This document shows positions 23,206 through 36,660 of a DNA stretch of 64,000 bases, in pieces. Where the stretch lies: the NCBI GenBank assembly GCA_016584305.1, contig JACEEZ010018885.1, forward strand, positions 177,839 to 241,838. The letters run 5' to 3'. Source of the DNA: Chionoecetes opilio. Its lineage: Eukaryota; Arthropoda; Malacostraca; Decapoda; Majidae. The notes under the pieces are model-generated. The model saw nothing but the letters and a program-made list of their open reading frames with translations, made no database searches and had not been told where the DNA came from. Each line of letters starts with the position of its first letter. The stretch's first letter is position 1. A program made the position numbers and the translations under genes.

Positions 23206-23574
23206 TATTATATTTTCCCTTTGACCAACACACACACGCACTTCCCCTCAGCGCTTGTTCCACCTCGCCACTGCCCTCACACTCACTGCACTTACACTCA
23301 CATAGTTCACGTCAAGGCCAGCTGCTACGTGCCCTTGTTAAACACATGACAATGGCGTGAAAGTTTAACGTTTAACACAATGCAAATATAATAAACTAGA
23401 CACATTTATCGTATATTATTACCGACGTTGACTGTAGTAATTAGAGGCGGGACTGTGGCCATTAGCATATCATTAATAGGGGTAATTATAGCGTCAAATT
23501 GTGGCTTTGTGTAAAAGGTTTGTTTTTATGATTCTTTCATAAATCGATGCATAATATCATCATGCAACCATGCA

Positions 23575-23840
23575 TGGTTCTAATTAATTTATCAGATAAC
23601 GAAATATACCAATAGAAAGCTAATAAAATTGCGCTTCTATTGATACCCTTCATGATAAAAGTTGACTCGCAAAGTTTTAAATGGCGAAGAGTTGAAGTGA
23701 ATATTAAGTTGATGCATATTTTTTCAGAGTCTCGTAATGGCATTTCTTTATCGTGTTTTTCTGGGTTTTTTTTATAATATCATAGAACAAACATTTACGA
23801 AGATTACAGTATATCATATATACTGATAAACCAGTCTATA
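23575..23840. repeat. Dispersed repeat, copy 1 of 2
   Basis: It matches 63225-63475 in the same orientation, most clearly in GAACAAACATTTACGAAGAT and in the block TCTCGTAATGGCATTT. The class is unknown. Confidence 0.6.
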
Positions 23841-23847
23841 TGATGCG

Positions 23848-23878
<31 letters not shown>

Positions 23879-24939
23879 GAATCCGAGCGGCCCTCCGACT
23901 TCAGGGCAAGTTCAGGCCCATGTGCAACAGGCCTATATTCCGTGCGCAGTCCAGGTATACAGTGATCTATGGATCAGGTATTGCCCTGCCCAGGAAGTGG
24001 TACTATACTCTGTTTTTTTAACGAGATGAATAATCCTGACCCTTTACTGCTTACCAGGAGAGGCTTTCTGATTCACGGTGTCAATTTCTAGATTATTAAG
24101 AGTGTATTACATGGCTTAATAACCCTTCTTCTGAGTAGCTATGAACAGGATCTAAAAATGATCTGAAATTCCTCCTACACAACCTATCACAAGCCATTCC
24201 TTACCGCCATTTTATTCCTAGCATGACTCGTAGACCTAAACATTTTGCTTTCTAGCGTAGACAGCTGGGAGTTGCAAGGTGCGTGGCTTGCGCCGAGAGA
24301 GACGATCAGCGCTTCCTAAGGTATTGCAGCGCGGTAACTAGAAGGAAGAGGGAATGGCAGGTGTAGAATTATGGTATTACTTGCCGGGCACAGCGGAGCG
24401 GGGATGGTCTGTCGAGTGTTAAGAACGTAGTAGTTTTTTTTTTTGGAGGTTTAGAGTGGAATTTTTTTTTTTTTGGGGGGGGGTGGGTTTAGGTGTTAAG
24501 AACGTGATGAAGGTGTGTTAGGAACGTGGTCAGGTTTTTTTTTAAGCTTTAAAAGAAGAAAACTTTATGCATGAAGAAATATCAATAGCCACATATTTTT
24601 GGAGGGTCGACTAAATGCTAGTAATTAGATGTCCCGCAGGATAAATTTGCCCCCAAGAATCCTGATACAGGCTACGAGATGCTGCTGTAGACGCTCTTCC
24701 TGGAATGTAATAACAGTAATAGGGAGTTTTTCCGGAATTCTCGACATCTCGTAATTAAGGTGACGTACCGCGCGGCATGTGGAAACACCCCCTTTTTTTT
24801 TTCTTCTCTTTTTTACATCACATCTTTTTCACATTTTTCAACATTTTACATCCCTTGCAGCCTCCCGTCTCCTATCTTGGTGCTCTTTCCCACTCGGCGC
24901 CGAAAATATTTTAGTTTTCTACAGGCGTAACGATAGAAT
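23841..24939. other. Unassigned DNA
   Basis: A short TA tract lies at 23849-23877. Long T and G runs lie at 24430-24550 with a thrice-repeated TTAAGAACGT-like motif. No coding sequence was seen. Confidence 0.45.
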
Positions 24940-25200
24940 TTTATATGGAAAAGCGTAGATTTAATAATGAAATAAGGAAAAACTGGTTCACAAATAGGGT
25001 GGTAAATTATTAGAATGGACTCAGTAGACAGGTAGTTAGTGCAGAGTCAATTGGGAGCTTTAAAAGGAGGCTAGACAATTTCATGGATGGGGATGAAAGG
25101 TGGATGTAGGTAGTGTTAAGTAACAGGAACTACCTCGTGTAGGTCTCCCGGCCTCTTGTAGCCTCCTTATTTTCTTTGTTATTATGTTCTTATTGTATTA
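24940..25200 (+). pseudogene. C-terminal end of a CR1/L2-like LINE
   Basis: A frame ending at TAG 25107-25109 reads NWFTNRVVNY, an in-frame TAG (25011-25013, probably a former Trp), then NGLSRQVVSAESIGSFKRRL and DGDERWM. This is the familiar RT C-terminal pattern of CR1/L2-type elements (RVVN-W-N-LP ... S-FK-RLD). Upstream RT motifs are missing. About 90 bp of probable 3' UTR follow. It is a 5'-truncated dead copy. Confidence 0.65.
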
Positions 25201-25529
25201 GGACGTATGCAACAAAAATATTTGATTAAAACAGCTGTCATAGGTTAGAGTACATTAAAAAGATACATACAATTATCTGAGGTTTTGAGGCTACATTGCG
25301 AGGCACTAATATCGCTCTTTCCGTAATTATGTCAGTTTAACTTAAGTAAAAAAATGCTACCGGGGGTAAATTATCGTCTTTTTTTAATATTAATCCCCCG
25401 TTGTTTGTTTGTCTTGAAGGCGATGACGTGAGGGTAACATTTGACCTTCATCTTAATGCTGGGCGGAAATGTGTTCAGTGAGACCGCGTGTATTTTTTTC
25501 AATCTATTTTATTGTTAGTAATTTTGATG

Positions 25530-26080
<551 letters not shown>

Positions 26081-26086
26081 GTGTTT

Positions 26087-26667
26087 AATACGCCATAACA
26101 GTGAGCTCGATCTGCCATCTGGTTGGCCGTCTGGGAACCTCCCGTGCAGCTCAGACGTCGGTTCGGGGTGTCGGGCTTGACTTATTTTCCATTATTCCCT
26201 ACCAAACCAGCTACAATTAAGTGTTGTCATGGTCAACATAGGTTTATGCAAAATGAAAATATACGAGTTTTACATTATTCATTGCGTTATAACGAGGATT
26301 GTTGGCAAAATAGAAGCATTCGATCACGTGTGTCCTACAACATTCTACTAAATATTGCAGAGGAATGCTTCAAGGCGGGTGTATGGGTTAATATTATCTT
26401 CTCTTTACATGCATGAAGGTAATATTAACCCATACACCCACCTTGAAGCATTCCTCTACAGTATTTAGTAGAATCTTGTAGGACACCTGTGGTCGAATGC
26501 TTCTATTTTGCCAACAATCCTCATTATAACGCCATGAATAATGTAAAACTGGTATATTTTCATTTTTTTAAGTCAAGCCCGACACCCCGAAACCCGACAT
26601 TCTGAGTTGACGGGAGGTTCCCAGACGGCCACCAGATGGCAGATCGAACTCACTGTTATGGCGTATT
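26087..26667. repeat. Large foldback element, 581 bp
   Basis: The outer ends AATACGCCATAACAGTGAG and its reverse complement (CTCACTGTTATGGCGTATT) are inverted. The arms stay complementary inward to ACCCATACACCC around a 23-bp spacer (26397-26419). The left arm carries about 63 bp (around 26190-26255) absent from the right. It sits directly beside the long GT array. No transposase was seen; it may be a foldback or MITE. Confidence 0.85.
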
Positions 26668-26715
26668 GAGCTAATGACGTTATCGCGGCGGAGAGATAAG
26701 AGAGGTGACAGGGGT

Positions 26716-26823
<108 letters not shown>

Positions 26824-26949
26824 TTCCCACATCTAGTACAGTTGTAGATGCAATAAGCCAGACTCATTGACTCAGCTTTGGACATGAGGGCAGACTTAGG
26901 TCAAGGTCAGCCAAAGAGTGTGACGTCATGAGAGAGAGAGAGAGAGAGA

Positions 26950-29900
26950 GGAGGAGGAGGATTTTACATAGGATTACATAGGAATAACAGACACCAGGAG
27001 ACCTATTGGTCCATGACGAGGGTATCTGCTGAACTACATACTACTAACTATCAACTACTTGTAAGAAAACAGTTGGAAAATGATACCATGTCCTTAAAAG
27101 AAGATAGGAACACGGAAGTTTCGTAGTGCAGAAAAATAGGGTATGAAATATACTAACTACAACTACCACTACCACTATAACTAATCGATCCGGGGGACTA
27201 AATATGAATTCGCAGGGCACTTTCAATACCCATTTACTTTACAGTGCGCGTCAAGCCTGTTTTTAAATGTAGTTATTGTGCTGGCTTCGACAACATTTGC
27301 TGGTAACTTGTTCCATCGATCAACGACTCTCACATTGAAATAATGTTTACGGAGATCAGTGATGCAACGTTGACCGTTTAGTTTTAAACCATTATTTCTT
27401 GTTGTCACTTGAGTTGAAAGCTCGAATAGGTTCTCTTGATTAATGACATCAAAACCTTTTAGGATCTTAAAGGTTTCTATCAAGTCCCCACGGATTCTAC
27501 GATCCTTTAAGGAAAACATATTAAGTTTCCGCAGTCTCTCTTCATAAGATGAATTTCGCAGAGATGGAATTTGTTTTGTTGCTCTTCTTTGCACTGATTC
27601 CAATTTTGCTTGGTCTTTTACGCAACAGGGCGACCATAATTGAACGGCATATTCCAAGTGTGGCCTAACCAAGGACCATGCATAATTGTGTCATTACTTT
27701 CGGAGTTTTGTGTTCAAAATTGCGTTTAATGAAGCCCAACATCATATTCGCCTTTTTACTGGCAGCTAGGCAATGCGGACTGGTTTTAAGATCATTACTG
27801 ATGATGACACCTAAATCCTTTTCCTGCTGTACTTCAGTTAACGATTTATTTTGCATTTGATAGTTATATTTGAGGTTATCGTTGCCTATATGCATTACTT
27901 TACATATATCGGAATTGAATTTTAATAGCCATTTATCACTCCAGTCTGATAGTTTGTCTGATATCTGGTACTTTGTATGAGTTCGCAGTTTTCTCTAGTA
28001 TATGCTTTACCGCCTATTTTGGTGTCATCTGCAAATTTCGATATTTTAGATACAAGTCCGCAGTCCAGATCGTTGATATATATCAGAAAAAGAGTGGGAC
28101 CCAAGACCGAGCCCTGAGGCACCCCACTAGTAACATCTAACCAATCAGATGTTTCGCCATTTATTACTACCCGTTGTTTACGATTTGAAAGCCAATCGCC
28201 AATTCATGAACATAGTTGCTCTCCCAAGCCATGTGCCCTTAGCTTGGTCAAAAGTCGCTTATGAGGAACTGTATCGAGGGCTTTCTGAAAATCAAGGTAT
28301 ATTACATCCGAGGGAATTTTAGCGTCCCAGTTTGAATAAATGACATTAAAAAAATCCAGTAGGTTTGTTAAGCAGGATCTCTTATTTCGAAATCCATGCT
28401 GCGAGTTTGATATTGAGTTATTTTCATCGAGAAAAGACACTATTTTATCCCGCAATATTTTCTCAAATAGTTTAACAATCACAGACGTTAGACTAATTGG
28501 GCGATAATTACTTGCGAGGCTCTTACTCCCTTTCTTGAATATCGGTGTAACATTAGCTAATTTCCACATACCAGGAAAATTTTTGTCCATTAGCGATTTA
28601 TTGAGTGGATCATTATTATTGAGATCTTTAGTGGAAACGAAAGTTGACTTGTGACATTCGCGAAGTAATCGCGGCGAAATTTCGTCCACCCCCACGGATT
28701 TTGCTGGGTCAAGTTTCTACAAATACTTTAATACTTCGTCTAGTGTTATCTCTCCTATTTCCAATCTATCACTTTCAAGTCCCGCATACATGTTTACAGG
28801 TTCTGGTAATGGAGCTTCGTCTTCTTTAATAAATACCGCATTAAAATAAGCATTGAGTACGACTGCCATGCTCTTATTATCATTTACCAAGATGTTATTT
28901 TTATCTTTCAGTGGCCCAATACTAGTTTTGACGTTTTTCTTATTTCGAACGTATTGAAAGAACCTTTTCGGGTTTGATTTGGATTCCTTTGCAATTTCTT
29001 CTTCATACTCACGCTTTTTAGTCTTAATTAATCCCTTGCAACGTCGTTTTACGTCATTATATTCTCTAGAATCGCAGTCCGCATTTGATCGCTTGTAAAC
29101 TTTATACGATCGGCGTTTTCTGCCAATGATTTGTTGAATCTCATTAGTCATCCAACTGGGTCTGTTTATGTTATTCAGACGTTTTCCTACCATGGGTACA
29201 TGTTTTTCAACCACCGATTGGAGTTTATTTGTGAATAAATTACACATGTTTTCCGCGTTATTACCGTTTAGTAGGTCAATCCAATCAACTTCTCTTAGTA
29301 CCCTGCTGATCTTCGTGAAATCCGCTTTATTATAATTGGGAACTAATAACCGATTTTCTGTGATGTCTACATTGCAATTTATGCCGCATCTGATTAACCT
29401 GTGATCACTATTTGCCAGATGTTCACCTATATCGCAGTAATCAATCAGATCAATGTCGGTAGTGAAAACTAAATCTAGGATACTATTATCCCTTGTAGGC
29501 TCACGGACCACCTGATTTAAATATACTTCGTTTACCATATCAAGCAATCGCATACCTTCTCTATCAGCAGAATTATTTTTCCAGCTTATACGAGGTAGAT
29601 TAAAATCTCCACATATAATTGTATCGTTATTATTGTTGACAACTGACTTTATCTCGTCATAGAGGAGGCAATCGACTTCCGCATTTGATTTGGGAGGACG
29701 ATATATTGTCCCAATAGTTATGAATTTACCGTTTAGCTTAATCTTTGCGTAGACTGAGTCATAATGATCTTCATTTACTTTATTGATTTCGATTGCTTGC
29801 AAATTATCTTTGATGTAAAGAATGACACCCCCACCTGCTTTATGCGTACGACAATTTAGGAATGTCTTATAGCCTGGAATGGCTATTTCAGCTAATAAGT

Positions 29901-30094
29901 GTTTATCTTTTGTGTTGAACCAACTCTCAGTGATACTAACGATATCTGGCGTTTCGGCAACAACGTATGCTAATAATTCGTTACGCTTTAAAATAATGCT
30001 TCTGGCATTTGTTTAGAGTAATTTAAGTTCCTTAGTAGTTTTGATAACCTTGCGTGAGGGTTTACAGGCAGGGTGTCTAGGGTCCACTGTAACA
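26950..30094 (-). mobile_element. CR1 LINE, longer copy
   Basis: It is the same family as 58-1390. The 3' end on the minus strand has the terminal decamer pair and a TCC run at about 26950, next to GA repeats. The 5' side ends directly at a (TCC)n array (30095-30196 on the plus strand). The element carries endonuclease and RT, with no first ORF recognised. Confidence 0.85.
27223..30010 (-). pseudogene. CR1 ORF2: endonuclease and reverse transcriptase, broken
   Basis: On the minus strand, an apurinic-type endonuclease starts near 29990 with ARSIILKRNELLAYV and PDIVSITESW. IGTIYRPPKS, IICGDFNLPRISW, SILDLVF and SDHRLI follow. Then come the linker, RT (GVDEISPRLL, NYRPISLTSV, SQHGFRNKRSC, VIYLDFQKALD, GVPQGSVLGP, SKFADDTK) and the C-terminal RWNKLPANVV. 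Breaks are TAG at 28717-28719, TGA at 28204-28206 (Trp in the other copy), a small insertion near 27965 and an extra base near 27675. An in-frame TAA precedes the endonuclease near 29998. Motif A has Leu where Phe is usual (KALD). The enzyme would nick DNA and copy its own RNA; this copy is dead. Confidence 0.88.
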
Positions 30095-30196
30095 GGAGGA
30101 GGAGGAGGAGGAGGAGGAGGAGGAGGAGGAGGAGGAGGAGGAGGAGGAGGAGGAGGAGGAGGAGGGGAGGAGGAGGAGGAGGAGGAGGAGGAGGAG
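30095..30196. repeat. (GGA)n microsatellite
   Basis: About 34 trinucleotide units. Read on the minus strand it is the (TCC)n directly upstream of the CR1 copy. Confidence 0.97.
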
Positions 30197-30889
30197 TCCA
30201 GTGGACCCCACGTGCACCCCCCCTTTGGACAATCTGATGAGACCTACTTTTTTAGATGCACAAATATGTCTAGAAAACAAAAATCAATGTTAACACTGTC
30301 AACTAATGACCCATGGGGTTCGTATGGCAGCCATCGTCGATCGCGAAATATTTGACTTTCTCGAAATTACCAAAATGTCCATAAAATCACAAATAATGTA
30401 GTTACAAATTTAATTTGATGCCCACGTGACAAGAATAACATGGCCTATTGTAATAAGAACAATTAGTGCAGTAATTGGTAAAAGTTTAGTCATGGAACGG
30501 CAAAAACCTAAAAGAAGGCGGAAAAATTACTTCGGTGTCGCCGACAACTTTCAACATAAATGACAGTAACTTCACTAATATACAAAATACGGGTCAGTTT
30601 AACATATCAAAATCATCGTCTATTATTCACCCATCTAATGCAGTCAAACAATTGACATACATATATGATTATCATACACTAATTGTTACCAATGTAACCC
30701 ACCCCCCTAGTGAAACTTTACTTACATCAAATACATACATTCGATAAAACTTAGTTTTATATTAAATTCTACCAGTTAATCATGGGCAACTAGATAATAC
30801 AACTTAGTATTGTTCAGTTGCCAGTTGTAAACACACTGTTTTCTCCACTATGTCATGTCATATATGATATATGATTTGGTATATATATA
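30197..30889. other. Unassigned A/T-rich DNA
   Basis: No gene or element end was recognised. Confidence 0.4.
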
Positions 30890-32760
30890 TATATGTCTCC
30901 ACAGCTGGTCTCATCTATTTCTAAAGCTGAACTCTTCAGCTCAAACTTTGCTAAAAATTACCAACTACTGGTTGATTGAAAGGCTTGTTCCTCCGATACT
31001 TCCCTCCACCCTCAGGGACTATATTATCAGACTTGTCATTAAAGATCCTTCGTAATCGATGGTTTTTTATGCCCTTTCTGGCCTAGATCCTCGGAAGATG
31101 CTTACGGTCTTGACCGGATGATCCCTCCTATTGTTCTCAAAAAACTGGCAGCTTCTGGCTCTCAGCACCCTGCCGTGGTCAAACTTTTTCCGGTCTTGTG
31201 TCTATACTACTTCCACCTTTCCTTCTTCGCTGAAAGTTTAGCTCACATCAATCTGCTCTCCAGAAGGGTGAACCGTTTCCAATCCTTTCAAAATAACCGT
31301 CTATAAGCTTTGCACTTCCTGCCTTTCTAAAGTTTTGAATCTATACTTAATAAAAGATTCTAAGCATCTATCTGCCTCACATCTATCTACCTGATCGTCA
31401 GTACGGTTTCCGTAAAGCGGCGAAAAATCTTACTGCGATCCTTCTAGCTTTCCTAACTGAATCTTGGTACATCCTCCCTTTAGGGGTTATTCGGTGAGCC
31501 TTTTGTTGGCTAACAGCCCTTGGCACATATCAAGCTTTTGAATAGGTAAGAGTGATGAGGCACAATCTTAATTCCAAAAAAAACTACCTTTATTCCGCGT
31601 TTCTATCCTTCTCTCTGTACCTTCATCTTAAGTTCCTGCAAAACGTCTATTCAGCTACTGCCAGGACGGACATTGTTATCTCTCCCTAAATTCTATTCAC
31701 AAAAGAGTGGTAAGTTACCCCAGGGTTCTCCGTCCTATCACGCACTCTCTTCTATTATTCATATCGGGATCTTCTAAGTCTAAAACTCAAACAGCCTAGC
31801 CACTCCTATCGCTGATGGATTTTCTAACCGCATATTTTCAACGTCGTTATTAGAACTTCCAACTCCAAACAGGGACCTAAGGTGATTCACGGCAGAGATG
31901 CCACGATGTGCCTATACTTACTGATCTTTCCTGATAATTCTATGATGGGGGCAAAGCAAAACATTCGTTTGTTTTCAATGCCTCAAAACCCAATTTTTCA
32001 CCTATTCTACTCGACAAAATCCTCACCAGAAACTTAATCCCTTTTTTTTTTGTTTTTTTTTTTTTTTTTTTCTCTAGTGAGATTGTGATCTTACGCAACT
32101 GTCTCCTGTCTTTCTACAATGAACATTCTAGGGATAATCCCTCTACTAAAAAAAAATCGCGCGACTGGGAAATTCTCACATCACTCATCTCATGCTAAAC
32201 AGATTCTAAAGAAGTTCAGGTGTCCTGTGGCGTCTGCGTCCTTTTTTTCTCCCTTCCAATTAGCTTGCTCTCTACGGGGCCTATCCGCCCATGTATGGAG
32301 TATGCTCTACACACGTTTAGGCAGGGATCCCACTCATACAGCTACTCTAAAACAGGGTTGAGTCAAAAGCTTTTCGTCTCATCAACTCCCACTCCTCGGA
32401 CTGACTGTCTTCAATCTTTAAATCACCCACGCCCCCCTCCATGCTGCTTCTCTGCTCTCTTCTACCGTTATTTTCATAGCCCTCACTGCAATCTGAACTA
32501 TGTAACTAAGCATGCCTCCACCCCTTCCCCGCGGGCTCGCTGCACAAGCTTTTCACTCATTCTCTATACCTATACTGGTCCATCTTCCTAATGCAGGAGT
32601 TAATGAGTATCTTTACTCCTTCATCCCTTCAATCGTGTAAACTCTCGGAACCTCTCTTCCTGTTGTCTATTTTTCCACTTTCCATGGACTTAAATCTTTT
32701 CAAAAGAAGGAGCTAACAAGACACTTCTCGAGCTAAATTGGCTCAACCCTAACTTTTTTA
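30890..32760 (+). pseudogene. LINE family L, copy 1, heavily decayed
   Basis: On the plus strand this is a degenerate version of the copies at 42580-45783. The start resembles the linker (SISKAELF) and the LDPRK-AYG-DG-PP-VLK stretch. The middle keeps the RT order, and the end (32450-32730) resembles LFYRYFHS, the RARCTSFS and VHLPNAGVN-like stretches and the FSK-GA C-terminus. Every frame has many stops and indels, and a long T-run lies at 32041-32070. This is the oldest of three copies in the window. The assignment rests on collinearity with the other two copies. Confidence 0.65.
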
Positions 32761-33896
32761 TATAGATTCTCTTACTAGCTTCTTTAGAGGGGTACTGCGT
32801 AGCCAAACTTAGCGGGCTTATGTGTTACTCATTTTGATTAGTGCCCTTGGCCAGTCCTTTTCATCTGTAAAAAAATAATATATAAGATATGTTTGTTCTC
32901 ATTTAACAATAATGTATTAGCTTCATGTGTATCGCTAACCGCGATAAGGATGCAAGACACTACTTTCCTCTTTTCCTTAGATGCATCGGTGATAAGTGAT
33001 CTAGTGTAGATGGTATGTCGTGACCTAAACATTCATGTTGTGGTACATCCGTATTTCTTTCTGTTAGGTGGAATATCAAACTGAAACTCAAATCATGGCT
33101 AGCTACTGAGGAACGAATAAAAGCGACAAAATATCAGCAGATCTGAAATCCCCTAAATGACCATACCTGTATCGTAACAACGCAAAGACATCCGAAAAGA
33201 CTATGGGTCCTCCCTTAGACATCTTTCAGGAGTGAGAGGAAACAACCAGATGAAAAATTAGCATATATTACATGATGAAATCCGTGGGAAAAGCGAAATG
33301 GCTGAAACCTCTTCAATTTTCACCTCGCCGATTGATAGCAGTGGGTTCCATCAGCTTACCAGAAGACTCTCGAAGGCGGTAGACTTGGAGATGATAGGAT
33401 ACCAGCAGACCATGTTACCAGCGCTTCACAGCAAAACTTACATTAGCTCGAATGATTCGGACCGTAGCATCTATGATACCACGAAGCATCACTACTCCGC
33501 GCAAAACTCGTCATCTAGCTCGAGAGTTCCCCAAAACTACTTCCTACCTGAATAGCTATGGTAAACATCAAGAAAATAGGCAGTAATAGAAGAAAGAATA
33601 GGTAAGAAGGAATGAAATAAAGGTAATTAATAAATTAAATATGAATAAAAAATATGCGTTAATTAGTAATAGATTGCAAATAAGGAAAACTATAGAAGCT
33701 ACTAAATGTAATCCAAGTGAGTGAGGTAAAGGTTAAAGTTAGGTTTGGTCATAAGACCACTATCCACATTTTGTTGTGCAAACATCATTATTTTTTCTTT
33801 TTTCATTTTTTTTCAACAATTTTTTTTAAGATTGAATCTCTTTGTTTTATGAATTAAAAGAAAACAAATAAATCAGCGTTTCTCCAACAGAACCTT
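32761..33896. other. Unassigned DNA
   Basis: It contains an ATG-started 85-codon frame (33298-33555) with a Ser-rich end and no recognised domain. It is too short and isolated to be accepted as a gene. Confidence 0.4.
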
Positions 33897-34125
33897 GCTG
33901 TCACCACCACCACCCACCACCACCACCAACCACCACACCACCCACACCACCACCCACCACACCACACACCACACCACACCCACCCACCACCACCACCACC
34001 ACCACCACCAACCACCACCACCACCACCACCACCACCACCACCACCACCACCACCACCAACCAACACACCACCAACCACCCACCCACCACCCACCACCAC
34101 ACACCACCACCACACAACCACCCAG
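33897..34125. repeat. (CCA)n-rich microsatellite
   Basis: Degenerate CCA and CACCA units on the plus strand. Confidence 0.93.
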
Positions 34126-35329
34126 AAAGTCTAAGTCTAATTTCTACGACGCTTTTTTCATGCATCATTCTGTCCTAATATATTTTTTTCTCTGATTCAA
34201 ATTCAACTTTTCTGTAGATTCCGTATCATGACTTACAGGGGGTGAGGGGTCCGTGAATGTGTTGGGCGGGGGGTGGTGAAGTGAGGGAGGGAGGGAGGGG
34301 TGAAACAGGGTCCTATATAACCTCATACCTACCATTAATGGGCCCTCCTTCCTCTAGCTAACACACCTCCGTCTTTCCCCAGCCCGCAAGGAGTCCCCAC
34401 ATGGCCCAGAAAAGACCTGAAAAAAATAAGGAGAAACATTGTACCAGAAAGTTAGAGAAAGTGAGAAAATTAAAAAAACCAAGTGAAAATAGAAAATAGT
34501 GTGAAAATAGTCTGAGACCAATTTAAAGAACGTAAGAAAACTTAGAGAAATTTAAAGAGGAGAATGAGTGATCTTTGTCTGAGAAAAATTAACAAGGAAA
34601 GATAAGACGAAAGTGAGAAAACTTAGATAAAAATTTAAATAAAAGATCCATAGTAACCATTTACCAGACAAAAAATAGGAACCGGGAAAATAGCGAGAAG
34701 TTTAAAAGAAAAAGGTCACAGAAAGTGAATAGAAAATTAGTGAACTTAAAAACTTATTACAAAAAAAAAAACTTAAAAAGATGAGTTGAAAAAAAAAAAG
34801 CTTAACCCAAACTGAGTGAAAAACAAAAACTCTTAACTAAAAAAAAAATTAAACTTAGTTGAAAAACGAACTAGTGAACGAAAGAAAAAACGAAAAAGAA
34901 AAAATTAACGAAACAAAGAATCCGTTAATTCGGCACCACGCACACTACACTATCCTCCTCCAATATCCGTCCGCAGACCGAAAAACTCGATACGGCAACA
35001 CGCACACCACATACATTAGCTACTGGGTCGTAAACATAAAAAATAAATTTAAATTAAACGTCAAGCTATAGGGAGCTAAAATTTGTAATTAAATAAAAAA
35101 CAACTGTTCAATTAATGTTTTCTTCCTACTTCTTAATAGCGTAGGCCACGTGTATGTGCGTGTGGTGCATACGTAGTTTTTAGTCGAAGAATGATTTTCT
35201 TATGGAGGCGGAGTCGTGTGCTGTCAGTGCGTTGTATGCATATCCACCACCTCCGCATCAACATACCAAGTTCGCCGACAGGGAAAGCGAGTTAAAATTC
35301 TGTGTTTTATGTGGGTATTTTCTTCCTTT
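34126..35329. other. Unassigned DNA, A-rich
   Basis: 34410-34930 is A/G-rich and low in complexity, with recurring GAAAATAG- and GTGAGAAA-like words. A G-rich stretch lies at 34265-34300. No gene was seen. Confidence 0.5.
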
Positions 35330-35537
35330 CCTTCACCCCCACACACACCCCACACCACACACCACACACCCACACACACACCACCCACACCACCACACAC
35401 ACACACACCCACACACACACACCACCACACACCAACACACACACACCACCCCACACACACCACAACCACACACCACACACACACCACACAAACACACACA
35501 CAACACACCACACACACACAACACACACACCACAACA

Positions 35538-35607
<70 letters not shown>

Positions 35608-36134
35608 CAGGACACACACACCACCCACACCACACAACCACACAACACACACACACACCACACACACACCACAACACAACACACACACACCACACACCAC
35701 ACAACACCACCACACACACACACACACACACACACATTATACGAGTTCGTTTCTTTCAAAGCAAATTATTACACACACAGACAAACACACAACACATGGA
35801 GTTCATTCCAAAGCAATATACCACACACCACACAAACCCACACAACACTGAGTTCATCAAAGCAATACACACCCACACACACACCACACACACACACACA
35901 ACACACACAAACACACCACACAAACACACACACACACACACACACAACACACAAAACACACAACACACAAAAAACACACCACACAGTGAGTATTCATTCA
36001 AAGCAATATTATATACCACACAAACACACACACACGCCTCGCAACGCCACGCACACACACGCACGCAGCACACACACCACACACACACACACAACAAAAC
36101 ACACCACACATGGCAGGTAATTTCAATAACAAAA

Positions 36135-36179
<45 letters not shown>

Positions 36180-36310
36180 ACAACCACCAACATGTAATTC
36201 ATTCAAAGCAATATACCCACACACACCACATACACACACACACACCACCACACACCACACACACACACACACACCGACACACACATGTATCATCAAAAAG
36301 TAATATACAC

Positions 36311-36341
<31 letters not shown>

Positions 36342-36510
36342 CCAACACACACACCACACACACCACACCACACCACACAACAGGTATTCATTCAAGCAAT
36401 TATACACACACACACACCACACAACACACACACACACACCACACTACACACACACCCCACACACAACCAACACACACAACATGTATATCATTCAAAGCAA
36501 TCATACCACA

Positions 36511-36541
<31 letters not shown>

Positions 36542-36660
36542 CCAACACACACACACACACACACACACCACACACACACACACCACAACACTACACCCAC
36601 ACACACACACCACACACCACCCACAAACCACAACTGTATTCATTCACAGCAATATACGAT
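35330..36660. repeat. Composite (CA)n array with a spaced 22-bp motif
   Basis: CA/CCA tracts are punctuated by about ten copies of a motif near GTATTCATTCAAAGCAATAT. They occur at about 35741, 35798, 35850, 35987, 36112, 36190, 36280, 36380, 36480 and 36630. Spacing is roughly 55-150 bp, mostly 80-110, which points to a higher-order tandem repeat with expanded CA in each unit. Confidence 0.85.

Noticed and set aside
33298..33555. 85-codon ATG-started ORF
   Set aside because: Isolated, Ser-rich and without recognised similarity; insufficient support.
35740..36660. CRISPR-like evenly spaced motif
   Set aside because: Spacers are CA microsatellite and the motif is degenerate. The window is eukaryotic and no cas-like gene exists.
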